A stretch of 64,000 bases of DNA from Fulvimarina pelagi HTCC2506. GTDB taxonomy: Bacteria > Pseudomonadota > Alphaproteobacteria > Rhizobiales > Rhizobiaceae. The notes under the pieces were generated by a model. The model did not search any database. It was not told the DNA's origin and was given only the letters and a program-made list of their open reading frames with translations. The stretch spans positions 819,765-883,764 of the forward strand of contig NZ_DS022272.1 in the NCBI RefSeq assembly GCF_000153705.1, given 5' to 3'. The translations under genes and the position numbers were made by a program. Positions 8,305-18,113 of this stretch are shown piece after piece. Position 1 is the first letter of the stretch, and each line of letters begins with the position of its first letter.

Positions 8305-11300
8305 CTAGCGACCCTTCGCACGCGGATCGTTCTTTGCCACGTCGGCAAGCAGCTGCGCGTTGCCACCTGATGCCGTCGTGTCGATGCACAGGTGCCGCTC
8401 GTGCATGACGTCCGGCACGGTCACGGCCCCTGTGACGAGGCGCAGGAGAGGACCCTTGCGCTTCGCCAACTGTTTGGCGAGCTTGCGGGCCGTCTCCTCG
8501 TCACCCCACCAGATGGCGCTGCCGAACTCCGGGCCAGACGAAAGATCGCGCTCCACCGAAGCGTCTTCCACGACGCCGCCGAGACGCTCGACCGCCGCCC
8601 GCTGTTTCTTGCGGTCGTCGTCCGTCGGGCCGAGGCAGAGGATTGCCGGCCGCGGGCTGAGATGCAGCCGGTTGGATTCGCCCGTCGGCCCCGGAAGATC
8701 GATCGGGCTCGATGGCCGGTATTTCGGCGCGACCGCCTTTTGGAAGCGCGGCACATAGAACGGCCCTCCCGCCTTGGGTCCCGTGCCCGAAAGGCCTTCG
8801 CCGCCGAAGGGTTGGGAGGCGACGATCGCGCCGATCTGGTTGCGGTTCACGTAGAGATTGCCGGCATGGATGCGGTCGGTCACGTACTGCACCCGGTCGT
8901 CGATCCGCGTATGTAGCCCGAAGGTGAGCCCGTAGCCCTTGCCGTTGATGGCATCGATGACCTTATCAATGTCCTTCGCCTTGAAGGTCGCGACGTGCAG
9001 CACGGGCCCGAAGATCTCGCGCTCGATATCGGAAATGCTGTTCACGCGGATCAGAGCCGGACCGAGAAAATGGCCCTGATCCGGCGCTTCGATCTGGTGC
9101 ATCAGCCGGCCTTCGGCCTTGGCCTTTGCGACATAATCGGCGATTGGTCCGTGGGCTTCCGCGTCGATCAGCGGGCCGCTGTCGGATTTGAGATACCACG
9201 GGTCGGACGGCCGGAAGGCGTCCATCGCTCCCATCAACATCTCGAAGAAGGACTTCGAGATGTCCTCCTGCACATAGACGCAACGGCAGGCCGAGCAGCG
9301 CTGGCCGGCAGACTGAAACGCCGACTGGATGATGTCGCGCACCGCCTGCTCGGGGAGAGCGGAGGAGTCGACGATCATGGCGTTAAGGCCGCCGGTCTCA
9401 GCGATCAGGGGCGCGCCGGGATGGCAGTTCTCGGCCATCGCCTGCTTAATCTTCTGGGCGGTCTCGGTGGAGCCGGTAAAGGCTGCTCCGTCGATGCGCG
9501 CGTCGGATGTCAGCGCGGCGCCAACCTGGCCCGCGCCGGGTAGAAGCTGCAGCGCCTCGCGCGGAATTCCGGCCTCGTGCATGAGCCGTGTGCCGAGATG
9601 GGCGATCAGCGGCGTCTGCTCGGCAGGTTTTGCGAGCACCGCGTTTCCGGCAGCGAGCGCCGCCGCGATCTGGCCGGTGAAGATCGCCAGCGGGAAATTC
9701 CAAGGGCTGATGCAGGCGACCCGGCCCAGCGGCTCGCTCGTCAGCTTTTTGGCTTCCTCGGCATAATAGTTGAAGAAGTCGACGGCTTCGCGCAGTTCCG
9801 CCAGCGCATCCGGCATGGTCTTGCCGGCCTCGCGCGCAAGGACCGCGAAGATTTCGCCGAAATTCTCTTCGTAGGCCGAGGCTGCCTTCTTGAGAATGCG
9901 GGAGCGTTCCTCCGCGCTGGCGTTCCACGGCTTGGCTGCCGCGAGCGCCGTTTCGACATCGGCCTTTGAGGCAAAACGCGTGGTGCCGACGACATCGCAC
10001 GGATCGGCCGGATTGAGGCGTTCCACTTCGTCTTCAGGCTGGGCATCCCCGGCGATCAGAGGTCCTGCCTCGAAGCGCTTGTTACGGAACGGCTCGCGAG
10101 CGGTCTCGATATCTTCGAGGTGATCGACGGCCGTCAGGTCCCAGCCCTTCGAGTTCTCGCGAACGGGAAGGAAGATGTCCGTCCCGGGCGTCACCGGCGG
10201 TGCATAACCGAGTGCCTCGAATGGGTCTTCTGCCACCTGCTCAGGCGGTACGTCCTCGTCGACGATCTGATTGACAAAGCTCGAATTCGCGCCGTTTTCT
10301 AAAAGGCGCCGAACCAGATAGGCCAGAAGATCGCGATGCGCGCCGACCGGTGCGTAGATGCGGCAGCGAGTGCCGTGGTCCTTCATAACTATGGTGTGCA
10401 GCACTTCGCCCATTCCGTGGAGGCGCTGGAACTCGAACTCCTGCGGCTTCACGCCCATCTGCTGCGCCATGTGGATCACGGCCGCCGCCGTATGGGCGTT
10501 GTGGGTCGCGAACTGCGGATAGATGCGATCGCGATAGCGAAGCAGCTTGCGCGCATTTCCGATGAAGCTGACATCCGTTGCCGGCTTGCGCGAGAACACC
10601 GGGAAGCGAGGCAGGCCTTCCTGCTGGGTGAGCTTGATCTCCGTATCCCAATAGGCGCCCTTGACGAGGCGAACCATCAGCTTGCGGTCCAGGCGCTCGG
10701 CGGTCTCGTAGATCCAGTCGATGACGCTGCCGGCGCGAGGCCCGAAGGCCTGGACGACGATGCCAAATCCATCCCAGCCCTTCAAGCGTTCGTCCTGCAG
10801 AACCCGATCGATGACTTCGAGGGAGAGCGTCAGCCGATCCTGCTCCTCGGCATCGACGTTGAAGCCGATCTTCAGCTTGGCGGCCTTGGCGGCGAGATCG
10901 GCAACGATCGGCACCAGTTCGTCGAGAACCCGGTCGTGCTGGGCCATCTCGTAGCGCGGGTGGAGCGCAGAAAACTTGACCGAGATGCCGGGATTGGTCG
11001 CGATGTCGCCCTTTGTGGCGCGCTTTGCCATCTTCTCGATCGCGCCGTCATAGGCCTTGCGATAGCGTTCGGCGTCGGCATAGGTCCGGGCTGCCTCGCC
11101 GAGCATGTCGTAGGAATAGGTATAGCCTTTGTCCTCCTGCTCCTTGGCCCGCTCCATGGCCTTATCCATGGTCTCGCCAAGCACGAACTGGCGGCCCATC
11201 ACCCGCATCGCCTGGCCGGTCGCATTGCGGATAACCGGTTCGCCGAGCCGCTTCATCGCGCCCCGCATCGCCTTCAAGGGGCCGCGATCGTTCTCTTCCA

Positions 11301-11697
11301 GCACACGGCCGGTCAGCATCAGCGCCCAGGTCGAGGCGTTGACGAGGGAAGAAGAAGAATGGCCGAGATGGGTGCTCCACTGACCGGGCGCGATCTTGTC
11401 CTCGATCAGTTCGTCCATGGTCTGGGCGTCGGGCACGCGCAGCAGCGCCTCGGCAAGGCACATCAGCGCAATGCCCTCTTCGGTCGAGAGGCCGTATTCT
11501 GCGAGAAAAACCTCCATCAGACCGGGATCGCCAGTCTTGCGGATGCGCTTGACCAGATCGACCGCAATGGACCCGATCTTCTTGCGGTCATCTTTCGAAA
11601 GATCGGCCTCCGCGATCAGGCCGTCCAGAACCGCGTCCGCATCCGGATAGGGAGAGATCGGCAGGACAGAGGGGGGGAGGGGCATGTCCATGGGCAT
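8305..11697 (-). CDS. putA: Bifunctional proline dehydrogenase / L-glutamate-gamma-semialdehyde dehydrogenase
   Basis: The 1130-residue protein oxidises proline to glutamate in two steps. The N-terminal half is the FAD proline dehydrogenase barrel, with KGAYWDTEIK near 346-355, ATHNAHTAA near 397 and EFQRLHGMGE near 422. The C-terminal half is the NAD-dependent aldehyde dehydrogenase, with SPWNFPL (N667), IAETGG (E767) and catalytic Cys801 in GQRCSACR. Residues after about 1010 form the extra C-terminal domain of long PutA proteins. It is shorter than E. coli PutA (1320) and has no N-terminal ribbon-helix-helix DNA-binding domain: the protein starts directly with a short Pro-rich leader. It should therefore be purely enzymatic, and regulation must come from elsewhere. 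A second Met at residue 4 is an equally possible start. Confidence 0.96.
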   Translation of the reverse strand: MPMDMPLPPSVLPISPYPDADAVLDGLIAEADLSKDDRKKIGSIAVDLVKRIRKTGDPGLMEVFLAEYGLSTEEGIALMCLAEALLRVPDAQTMDELIEDKIAPGQWSTHLGHSSSSLVNASTWALMLTGRVLEENDRGPLKAMRGAMKRLGEPVIRNATGQAMRVMGRQFVLGETMDKAMERAKEQEDKGYTYSYDMLGEAARTYADAERYRKAYDGAIEKMAKRATKGDIATNPGISVKFSALHPRYEMAQHDRVLDELVPIVADLAAKAAKLKIGFNVDAEEQDRLTLSLEVIDRVLQDERLKGWDGFGIVVQAFGPRAGSVIDWIYETAERLDRKLMVRLVKGAYWDTEIKLTQQEGLPRFPVFSRKPATDVSFIGNARKLLRYRDRIYPQFATHNAHTAAAVIHMAQQMGVKPQEFEFQRLHGMGEVLHTIVMKDHGTRCRIYAPVGAHRDLLAYLVRRLLENGANSSFVNQIVDEDVPPEQVAEDPFEALGYAPPVTPGTDIFLPVRENSKGWDLTAVDHLEDIETAREPFRNKRFEAGPLIAGDAQPEDEVERLNPADPCDVVGTTRFASKADVETALAAAKPWNASAEERSRILKKAASAYEENFGEIFAVLAREAGKTMPDALAELREAVDFFNYYAEEAKKLTSEPLGRVACISPWNFPLAIFTGQIAAALAAGNAVLAKPAEQTPLIAHLGTRLMHEAGIPREALQLLPGAGQVGAALTSDARIDGAAFTGSTETAQKIKQAMAENCHPGAPLIAETGGLNAMIVDSSALPEQAVRDIIQSAFQSAGQRCSACRCVYVQEDISKSFFEMLMGAMDAFRPSDPWYLKSDSGPLIDAEAHGPIADYVAKAKAEGRLMHQIEAPDQGHFLGPALIRVNSISDIEREIFGPVLHVATFKAKDIDKVIDAINGKGYGLTFGLHTRIDDRVQYVTDRIHAGNLYVNRNQIGAIVASQPFGGEGLSGTGPKAGGPFYVPRFQKAVAPKYRPSSPIDLPGPTGESNRLHLSPRPAILCLGPTDDDRKKQRAAVERLGGVVEDASVERDLSSGPEFGSAIWWGDEETARKLAKQLAKRKGPLLRLVTGAVTVPDVMHERHLCIDTTASGGNAQLLADVAKNDPRAKGR

Positions 11698-12272
11698 GAA
11701 GGCGAGATCCTTGGGTCTTTTGACGGAACCGAACGTGTCGCGTTCACTAGAACCTAACTCGATTCAAGCCGCTGTGCAGCCCGTCGGGACAATCGGTTGC
11801 AGCGGAACAGCGAACAAAGGACATCGTAGAGACGTTCGAAGGGGTCTTCAGCCTGCATGAATGGCGATCGAACGTGTGGATTAGCACGGCAATTAGAGCG
11901 GCAAGATTGTCAGCCGATGGATGACCGGCCTCGCGCTCGAGGCCCGTCGCCCACATTCGCCAAATGAGCGAACCACGGTCAATCGAGATCCTGTGATCCT
12001 GGCATCGCCGTCCGGACCACCCGTTTCATGTTCCGTTCGAGCCGGCTTGCTCTGCAAGACGCATTGCGAACGCGATTAAAGCAAAGAGCACTGCATCATC
12101 TGGACGCCCGCGCACACGCGAAGCGTGATCGTGTCCGGTCCGTGCGGAGCAGACCCAAATCAAACCGATCTAAGCCTCCAAGGGCAATCGCGCCCGTTGG
12201 AGCGCCTAGGCCTGTTGATTGCGCAAGATGCTGCATCATCTTTGCCGGCGAACGACGAAGAGGGACGAGCAA
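11698..12272. other. Intergenic region upstream of putA and the DUF3126 gene
   Basis: About 575 bases between divergent genes. Open frames here (11747-11956 minus, 12028-12276 plus) have Arg/Ser-rich translations without domain character and no ribosome sites. No putR-like regulator is present. The region must contain the putA promoter, but I cannot place it. Confidence 0.5.
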
Positions 12273-12482
12273 GTGAAGCCCGAAGAAATCAAGAAGCTCG
12301 ACGCCTATCTCAAGCGCACCTTTTCCAGCACGGACTTGTCTGTGCGTGCGCTTCCCAAACAGGGGGACACCGCCGAGGTCTACAAGGGCGACGAGTTCAT
12401 CGGAACACTGAGCAAGGATACCGAGGAGGGGGAATTGTCCTACCATCTGACGGTGACAATTCTCGACATCGATCTTGAATAG
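12273..12482 (+). CDS. DUF3126 family protein
   Basis: A 69-residue acidic protein starting with GTG at 12273 (KPEEIKKLDAYLK) behind an AGAGGGA ribosome site. The sequence, with motifs VRALPKQGDTAEVY, FIGTLSKD and a beta-strand-rich C-terminus ending TILDIDLE, matches the alphaproteobacterial DUF3126 family of unknown function. Starting at an ATG 54 bases upstream would add a Cys/Arg-rich, unlikely extension. A strong terminator follows at once, so it is monocistronic or the last gene of its unit. Confidence 0.85.
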   Translation: MKPEEIKKLDAYLKRTFSSTDLSVRALPKQGDTAEVYKGDEFIGTLSKDTEEGELSYHLTVTILDIDLE

Positions 12483-12506
12483 GCAAAACGTCATGCAATA
12501 GGAAAG

Positions 12507-12540
12507 AGCCGGCCGCGAGCAATTCGCGAGCCGGCTTTTT
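12507..12540 (+). terminator. Intrinsic terminator after the DUF3126 gene
   Basis: AGCCGGC (12507-12513) pairs with GCCGGCT (12530-12536) and CGCGA (12514-12518) with TCGCG (12524-12528). There is one bulged A, and a run of five Ts closes it. It also lies just past the end of the convergent downstream gene and could act on both strands. Confidence 0.8.
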
Positions 12541-12572
12541 GATTTAAGCGATCGAGCGCCGATCCAGATCGC

Positions 12573-13175
12573 TCAGCGCAGGCTGCCAACGAGGACCGAG
12601 CGGTCGTCGGCGATGTCGACCCACTTCCCGGCATGATTTTCGGCCTGGCGCTTGAGATAGGTGTAGTCCGTCTCGCTCCACAGCGAGACACGGTCGGCGA
12701 GGTTATCAAGAACAAGGTCGCCGCGATCGGTGCGCAGGGTAAGAACCGCATGGCCCTCGCCGTTCGACTGAAGGACGACGGTGATCAAAAGCGCCGAAGC
12801 GGGGACACCTGCCTGTTCGAGCATGTACTGCTTCAGTAGAACGTAGTCTTCACAGTCCCCTTCGACCTGCGGGTAGGACCAGACATCGGGCTTGCCATGG
12901 ATCGCGATGTCCTCGCGAGGATAGATGCTCGTATTCACCGCGGCATTCACTTCGACGATCTTGTTCCAGAGCGCTTCGGTGAGCTGTACCGGCGCCGTGG
13001 CACGCTGTGCAGCGCATCGATCGGCGTAGCGATGGCAGAATTCATAATGACCGATAGGCTGCGAGGTGATGCTGGTCGTCGGCATATGCGCTTGACGTGC
13101 TTCAGCGGATTGGGAGAGGCCGACTGCGACAAGGGCTGTCAGGATCATGGCGGTGGTCTTGATGAAGGCGTTCAT
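12573..13175 (-). CDS. Exported transglutaminase-like cysteine peptidase (BTLCP/DUF920, C93 type)
   Basis: The 200-residue precursor starts with a signal peptide (hydrophobic MILTALVAVGLS, cleavage around SAEA-R). The predicted bacterial transglutaminase-like catalytic triad is intact: Cys in VEGDCEDYVLLK, His in NGEGHAVLTLR and Asp in GDLVLDN. Trp, Tyr and Arg spacing around the core is also typical of this family. Related proteins (the LapG-like peptidase clan) cleave surface adhesins, but the rhizobial DUF920 group has no proven substrate. The start is preceded by GAGAGGA. It is monocistronic, with AT-rich DNA upstream. Confidence 0.85.
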   Translation of the reverse strand: MNAFIKTTAMILTALVAVGLSQSAEARQAHMPTTSITSQPIGHYEFCHRYADRCAAQRATAPVQLTEALWNKIVEVNAAVNTSIYPREDIAIHGKPDVWSYPQVEGDCEDYVLLKQYMLEQAGVPASALLITVVLQSNGEGHAVLTLRTDRGDLVLDNLADRVSLWSETDYTYLKRQAENHAGKWVDIADDRSVLVGSLR

Positions 13176-13720
13176 GGTCGGTCCTCTCCGTGGGTTGGAC
13201 AGAACCTGCGCCCGTTGTTTTGCTTTCGAACCAAATTGCGCGCATCAATTTAGTTCAAATTGTTGGATATACTTTGGTAAGGGGCGTTGATTTCGATTTA
13301 TATTGATGAATTTTGGTTAGGAAGACTTGTTCGGATTTCACCGAAATGGTGCGAAATGAGCCTTACGGTCTAACGGATCGCTAACTGTACGCCCGCGCAG
13401 CGCGCTTCCAATCGTCTGAAAGTCAGCGTGTAAGCCCTGAAAAACAGGAATTCTGGGCTGAGGAACGAAGGCAACGAAGCCTTAAGCCTCGGCCGGAATG
13501 GATAAAGTATTATTTAAAATAAAACGATAGTTCAGATCTTCGAAACCTTGGCGCTTGAGGCGGCGTTCACCCTGCCGACCCAAAAGCCCCGTTTTTCGGG
13601 TCCCTCGAACTTCGTCCGCATAGTTTCCAGGTTCTTGCATTCAGCGCTTGAGCACACGCAAGGCACTGGTGGCGCAATGTTTTCACGGAGAAACAGCGAC
13701 CTTCTCGTATTGGCAGACGG
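13176..13720. other. Intergenic region with AT-rich segments
   Basis: About 545 bases with no convincing gene. Segments near 13235-13330 and 13500-13535 are clearly AT-richer than the surroundings and probably contain the promoter of the leftward exported-peptidase gene. A weak minus-strand hairpin (CCCG-AAAAA-CGGG followed by GCTTTT, near 13590-13605) could terminate the helicase transcript. A 14-base match to the tRNA-Cys 3' half lies at 13486-13499. Confidence 0.5.
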
Positions 13721-16270
13721 TCAGATGCTTTCGAGGAAGCCTTCGAGCACGCGCTTTTGGCCTGCCTTGTCGAAATCGACGGTGAGTTTATTGCCGTCGA
13801 CGAGCGCAACCGTGCCATTGCCGAATTTCAGGTGGAAGACGCGGTCGCCCTTCGAGAAGGCACTTTCGTGCTCGGCCACCGACTTGGCGACAAGTTCACC
13901 TTCGATCTCGCGCGGACCACCGCGCTTGGCCGAGGAATAGAGACCGAGACCTCTACGCGGCGGTTGGTTGTGGCCACGGCTCGCGCGACCCTGCCGCTCT
14001 GCGCCATCTGCTGTGAATCGGCCGGAAAAACCAGACGTCTGATCGCTTTCATAGGTGATCTCGCGGGTGCGTCCGCCCGACCAGCCATCGCCGCCGCCTT
14101 GGCTTGCCTTGGCCGCCTGCGCGCGTTTCCAGCCAGGCGTTCGGTAGGCGCCCTCGTTGAAGGCGGCTGCGCCATCCCATCGCGAGGCGCCGTAACCGCC
14201 AAAACCACCGGCGCCATACCCACCATATGAGGTGTTAGCTTCCATGACGTCGACATGGGCGTCGGGCAGTTCATCGAGGAAACGCGACGGGATCGTCGAT
14301 TGCCAGAGCCCGTGAATGCGGCGGTTGGATACGAACCAGATCTTCGCTCGCCGCTTGGCCCGCGTGATACCGACATAGGCGAGGCGCCGCTCCTCCTCGA
14401 GACCCGAGCGCCCACCCTCGTCGAGGGCTCGCTGGTGTGGGAACAGCCCTTCCTCCCAACCCGGCAGGAAAACCGTGTCGAATTCCAGCCCCTTGGCCGA
14501 ATGGAGCGTCATGATGGAGACGGCATCCATTTCGGCATTCTGCTCGGTGTCCATGACGAGCGCGACATGCTCCAGGAAGGAGGGCAGCGACTCGTATTCC
14601 TCCATGGAGCGGATCAGCTCCTTCAGGTTCTCGAGCCGGCCCGGCGCCTCGGCCGAGCGATCGTTCTGCCACATCTCCGTATACCCGGACTCCTCGAGGA
14701 TCTGTTCGGCCAACTCGGTGTGTTTGGTGGACGGCAGCAACTCAGACCAGCGCTTCATGTCGAGAACGACGCGGCGCAGCGCATTGCGCGGCTTGGGCTT
14801 CAGCTCCTCGGTCTCTACTATCTCCAGCGCGGCAGGGATTAGCGGGATCTGCCGCTCGCGGGCATATTCGTGCAGTAGGCGAATTGTAGCATCGCCGAGG
14901 CCGCGCTTCGGCGTGTTGACGATCCGCTCGAAGGCGAGATCGTCGGCTGGCTGGCAGACGCAGCGAAAATAGGCGAGGGTGTCGCGGATCTCCATGCGCT
15001 CATAAAAGCGCGGACCGCCGATGACGCGGTAGTTGAGACCCATCGTGACGAATCGGTCCTCGAAGGTGCGCATCTGAAAGGAGGCGCGGACGAGAATCGC
15101 CATGTCGTTGAGATTGTGGTTCTCGCGGCGCTGGAGATCCTCGATCGCCTCGCCGATGGCACGAGCCTCCTCTTCCGAATCCCAGCCGGCATTCACCTCG
15201 ACCTTCGGGTCTTCCGGGTCCGGATGATCGGTGAAGAGCGTCTTGCCAAGCCGGTCTTCATTGTGGCCAATCAGGTGCGACGCAGCACCGAGGATGTGAC
15301 CCGTGGAGCGATAGTTGCGCTCCAGCCGGATGACCGTCGCGGTCGAGAACTCCTTGTCGAACCGCAGGATGTTGTCGACCTCGGCGCCGCGCCAGCCATA
15401 GATCGACTGATCGTCGTCGCCGACGCAGCAGATGTTGACCGGAGCCTGTTCGTTGTCCTTGCCTGGCCGCTGCGCCAGCAGTCGCAGCCAGAGATACTGG
15501 GCCGTGTTTGTGTCCTGATACTCGTCGACGAGAATGTAGCGAAATCGCCGGTGGTAGTCGGCGAGGACGTCCGGGTGTGCGCGGAAGATCGCAATCGGGT
15601 GCATCAGAAGATCGCCGAAATCGCAGGCGTTCAGCGTCCTCAGCCGCTCCTGATAGGCGGCGTAGAGATCGCGGCCCTTTCCGGCGAAGGCGCGGGAATC
15701 GCCTTCCGGTATTTGCTTCGGTTCGAGCCCCTTATTCTTCCAGCCGTCGAGCATGTTGGCGAAGGTGCGGGCTGGCCAGCGCTTGTCATCGAGATTTTCG
15801 GCCTGGATCAGCTGCTTTATCAGCCGTATCTGATCATCCGTGTCGAGAATCGTGAAGTTCGACTTCAGCCCGACCAGTTCGGCATGCTTGCGCAGGATCT
15901 TCACACCGATCGAGTGGAAGGTGCCGAGCCAGGGCATGCCCTCGACCTCGCCACCGACGAGGAGGCCGATACGCGCCTTCATTTCGCGCGCCGCCTTGTT
16001 GGTGAATGTTACGGCGAGGATCTGGCTTGGCCAGGCCCGGCCGGTCGCGAGAATGTGAGCGATACGGGTCGTCAGGACACGCGTCTTCCCTGTGCCCGCT
16101 CCGGCGAGCACCAGAACCGGCCCTTCCGTCGTCTCAACCGCGGCACGCTGCTCGGGGTTCAGGCCATCCAGATAGTTCGGTGCCTGCCGGCCTCGCGCGG
16201 CTATGGCGCGAGCAGCAATGCCGCCGGACTTGGGGTTCGAGACGTGCGGCGATTCGTCGAAATCCGTCAT
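13721..16270 (-). CDS. uvrD: UvrD/PcrA-type superfamily 1 DNA helicase
   Basis: The 849-residue protein has the full SF1A helicase set: Q motif LNPEQRAAV, Walker A AGAGTGKT (residues 56-63), TFTNKAAREM, VDEYQDTN (248-255), GDDDQSIYGWRGA, LERNYRST, a late-motif MTLHSAKGLEFD and VGITRAKR. These unwind 3'-5' DNA in nucleotide excision and mismatch repair. The C-terminal 150 residues are a Gly/Arg-rich linker (SYGGYGAGGFGGYG region) ending in a PcrA-type Tudor-like module, FSKGDRVFHLKFGNGTV. That module contacts RNA polymerase in PcrA/UvrD, which fits transcription-coupled repair. The N-terminal 30 residues are a poorly conserved extension. Confidence 0.95.
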   Translation of the reverse strand: MTDFDESPHVSNPKSGGIAARAIAARGRQAPNYLDGLNPEQRAAVETTEGPVLVLAGAGTGKTRVLTTRIAHILATGRAWPSQILAVTFTNKAAREMKARIGLLVGGEVEGMPWLGTFHSIGVKILRKHAELVGLKSNFTILDTDDQIRLIKQLIQAENLDDKRWPARTFANMLDGWKNKGLEPKQIPEGDSRAFAGKGRDLYAAYQERLRTLNACDFGDLLMHPIAIFRAHPDVLADYHRRFRYILVDEYQDTNTAQYLWLRLLAQRPGKDNEQAPVNICCVGDDDQSIYGWRGAEVDNILRFDKEFSTATVIRLERNYRSTGHILGAASHLIGHNEDRLGKTLFTDHPDPEDPKVEVNAGWDSEEEARAIGEAIEDLQRRENHNLNDMAILVRASFQMRTFEDRFVTMGLNYRVIGGPRFYERMEIRDTLAYFRCVCQPADDLAFERIVNTPKRGLGDATIRLLHEYARERQIPLIPAALEIVETEELKPKPRNALRRVVLDMKRWSELLPSTKHTELAEQILEESGYTEMWQNDRSAEAPGRLENLKELIRSMEEYESLPSFLEHVALVMDTEQNAEMDAVSIMTLHSAKGLEFDTVFLPGWEEGLFPHQRALDEGGRSGLEEERRLAYVGITRAKRRAKIWFVSNRRIHGLWQSTIPSRFLDELPDAHVDVMEANTSYGGYGAGGFGGYGASRWDGAAAFNEGAYRTPGWKRAQAAKASQGGGDGWSGGRTREITYESDQTSGFSGRFTADGAERQGRASRGHNQPPRRGLGLYSSAKRGGPREIEGELVAKSVAEHESAFSKGDRVFHLKFGNGTVALVDGNKLTVDFDKAGQKRVLEGFLESI

Positions 16271-16598
16271 GTGCGGAAGTTAATAGCCTGCGCTGACGAA
16301 CACTAGAGGAGCGCGCGTCTACGCGACATTCGGTTCGCCCGCTCTCCCATCGGAAAAGCCGAGATGCACAGGAAAGCATCGGAGCTGTTCAGGCGATAAG
16401 CACCATAGACGCTTGACCAATTCGCAATCATGGCGAAACTTAGCCGAATTAAGGTTCTGTAACCTTTAGCATTCGATCGCCGTCCGTTCGATGCCGTACA
16501 GAGGCCGAATGGGCTTACGGCCTGGCTTTCCCGGGGAAGTCGCGCCTTACCGGCCAGGCAGCTGCGGCGCGGCCGGCCAATCGAAAGGGGTCACGCGA
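16271..16598. other. Intergenic control region between uvrD and the symporter gene
   Basis: About 328 bases between divergent starts. The open frame running into the symporter (from 16491) encodes a Gly/Arg/Pro-rich stretch and is read as leader, not protein. The segment 16430-16475 is AT-richer and is the likely promoter area; no confident boxes were found. Confidence 0.45.
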
Positions 16599-17942
16599 AT
16601 GTCCCTTACCATGAAAATCTTTATCGGCATGATTGCTGGCGTCGTCGTCGGTGTCATCTTCAACATGCTCGATATCGCCTTCGTCAACGAAACGATCGTC
16701 GCTGGCTTCTTCGGCATGATCGGCACCATGTTCGTCAACGCCTTGAAGATGCTGGTCGTGCCGCTGGTTATCTTCTCGCTGCTCTGCGGAGTGATGGGGA
16801 TCGGCGATATCCGGGTCCTTGGACGCGTCGGTGGAAAAAGCTTCGCGCTGTACATGATGACCACCGCCATCGCGATCGGCGTCGCAATCACGATCGCGCT
16901 GTTCGTCGGTCCGGGACAGGGCTTCACAATGGAAGGCGTCGATGCGTCGGGCATCGAGGCAAAGGAAGCGCCGACGGTCTGGCAGGTCTTTGCCAACATC
17001 GTACCGTCCAATCCGATCGCCGCCTTCACCAATGGCGAGATGCTGCAGATCATCTTCTACGTGATCATCGTCGGTATCGCGGCTCTCATGCTGGGCGATC
17101 GGTCCAAACCCTTCGCCGAAGCCTGCGAATACATGAACGAACTGATGATGAAGATCGTCGGCATCGTGATGGCGTTCGCGCCTTACGGCGTCTTCGCATT
17201 GATCGCCAAAACGTTCACCGAGCAGGGTATCGAACTCTTCATTCCGGTCATTGCATATGTCGCGACGCTTACGAGCGCGCTTTTCCTGCACCTCTTCGTC
17301 ACGCTGATGCTGATCCTGAAGTTGTTCTCGGGCCTCAACCCGTTCACCTTCATGAAGAAAATCCGTTCGGCCCAGCTGTTCGCGTTCTCAACGGCCTCGT
17401 CGAATGCGACGATTCCCGTAACGCTGCGGGCGGTTACGGAGCGTATGGGCGCAAACAACTCGGTCGCGTCGTTCACCGTGCCATTCGGTGCGACGATCAA
17501 CATGGACGGGACTGCTATTATGCAGGGCGTGGCGACAGTGTTCCTCGCCAACGTCTACGGCATCGAGTTGGGACTGGCCGGCTATCTGACGGTTATCGCA
17601 ATGGCGGTTCTGGCCTCGATCGGAACCGCCGGCGTCCCGGGCGTCGGTCTCGTCATGTTGACGATGGTGCTAACCCAGGTTGGCCTGCCGATCGAAGGCA
17701 TCGCTCTTATCCTCGGTGTCGACCGGCTGATGGACATGATCCGCACGGCCGTGAACATCACCGGCGATGCGGTGGTCTCGATGGTCGTCGCAAAGACCGA
17801 GGGTCAGTTCAGCCAAGCGGTCTACGACGATCCGAATGCGGGTCTGGCCGACGACGACCTTTCGGTCGATCCGGTCGCCGAAGAGCATCTGAAAGAGGCG
17901 ACGCGTCCGAAAGGCTCGATGCATCCAAGCCCGGCCGAGTGA
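16599..17942 (+). CDS. Dicarboxylate/amino acid:cation symporter (DAACS, GltP/DctA family)
   Basis: A 447-residue inner-membrane carrier starting MSLTMKIFIGMIAG behind GAAAGGGG. The family signatures are the Ser-rich hairpin FSTASSNATIPVT, the PFGATINMDGTAIMQG transport helix and the second hairpin around IGTAGVPGVG, which line the substrate and Na/H sites. Eight membrane helices plus two re-entrant loops are expected. Substrates are Glu, Asp or C4-dicarboxylates; which one cannot be told. The upstream in-frame ATG at 16491 would give a 36-residue polar extension and is rejected. The C-terminal tail is acidic and hydrophilic. Confidence 0.92.
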   Translation: MSLTMKIFIGMIAGVVVGVIFNMLDIAFVNETIVAGFFGMIGTMFVNALKMLVVPLVIFSLLCGVMGIGDIRVLGRVGGKSFALYMMTTAIAIGVAITIALFVGPGQGFTMEGVDASGIEAKEAPTVWQVFANIVPSNPIAAFTNGEMLQIIFYVIIVGIAALMLGDRSKPFAEACEYMNELMMKIVGIVMAFAPYGVFALIAKTFTEQGIELFIPVIAYVATLTSALFLHLFVTLMLILKLFSGLNPFTFMKKIRSAQLFAFSTASSNATIPVTLRAVTERMGANNSVASFTVPFGATINMDGTAIMQGVATVFLANVYGIELGLAGYLTVIAMAVLASIGTAGVPGVGLVMLTMVLTQVGLPIEGIALILGVDRLMDMIRTAVNITGDAVVSMVVAKTEGQFSQAVYDDPNAGLADDDLSVDPVAEEHLKEATRPKGSMHPSPAE

Positions 17943-18113
17943 CGTAGCTACACCTGCAGTCGGAAGACTGTTGGGTACCTGACCTGAGCCGGCGGGGCGA
18001 AAGCTTCGCCGGTTCTCGGCATGGAGCGCAACGCCGGTCGACAACGAACGGGTCGGGCACCAATGCGCCCAACACGCTTCGCCGTTCTTCCTTGTCCGTC
18101 TTCGGCTTGGTGC

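Noticed and set aside
10336-11757. 473-codon plus-strand ORF opposite putA
   Set aside because: Shadow frame of a conserved enzyme; no domain and no ribosome site.
12028-12276. 82-codon ORF before the DUF3126 gene
   Set aside because: Overlaps the DUF3126 start in another frame, Arg/Ser-rich, no ribosome site.
13548-13940. 130-codon plus-strand ORF over the uvrD 3' end
   Set aside because: Its second half is the antisense of the helicase C-terminus; the first half has no coding character.
17986-18017. Hairpin-like sequence between the symporter and UspA genes
   Set aside because: GAGCCG/CGGTTC with inner GCGAA/TTCGC needs a three-base bulge and lacks a T-run; too weak to call a terminator.
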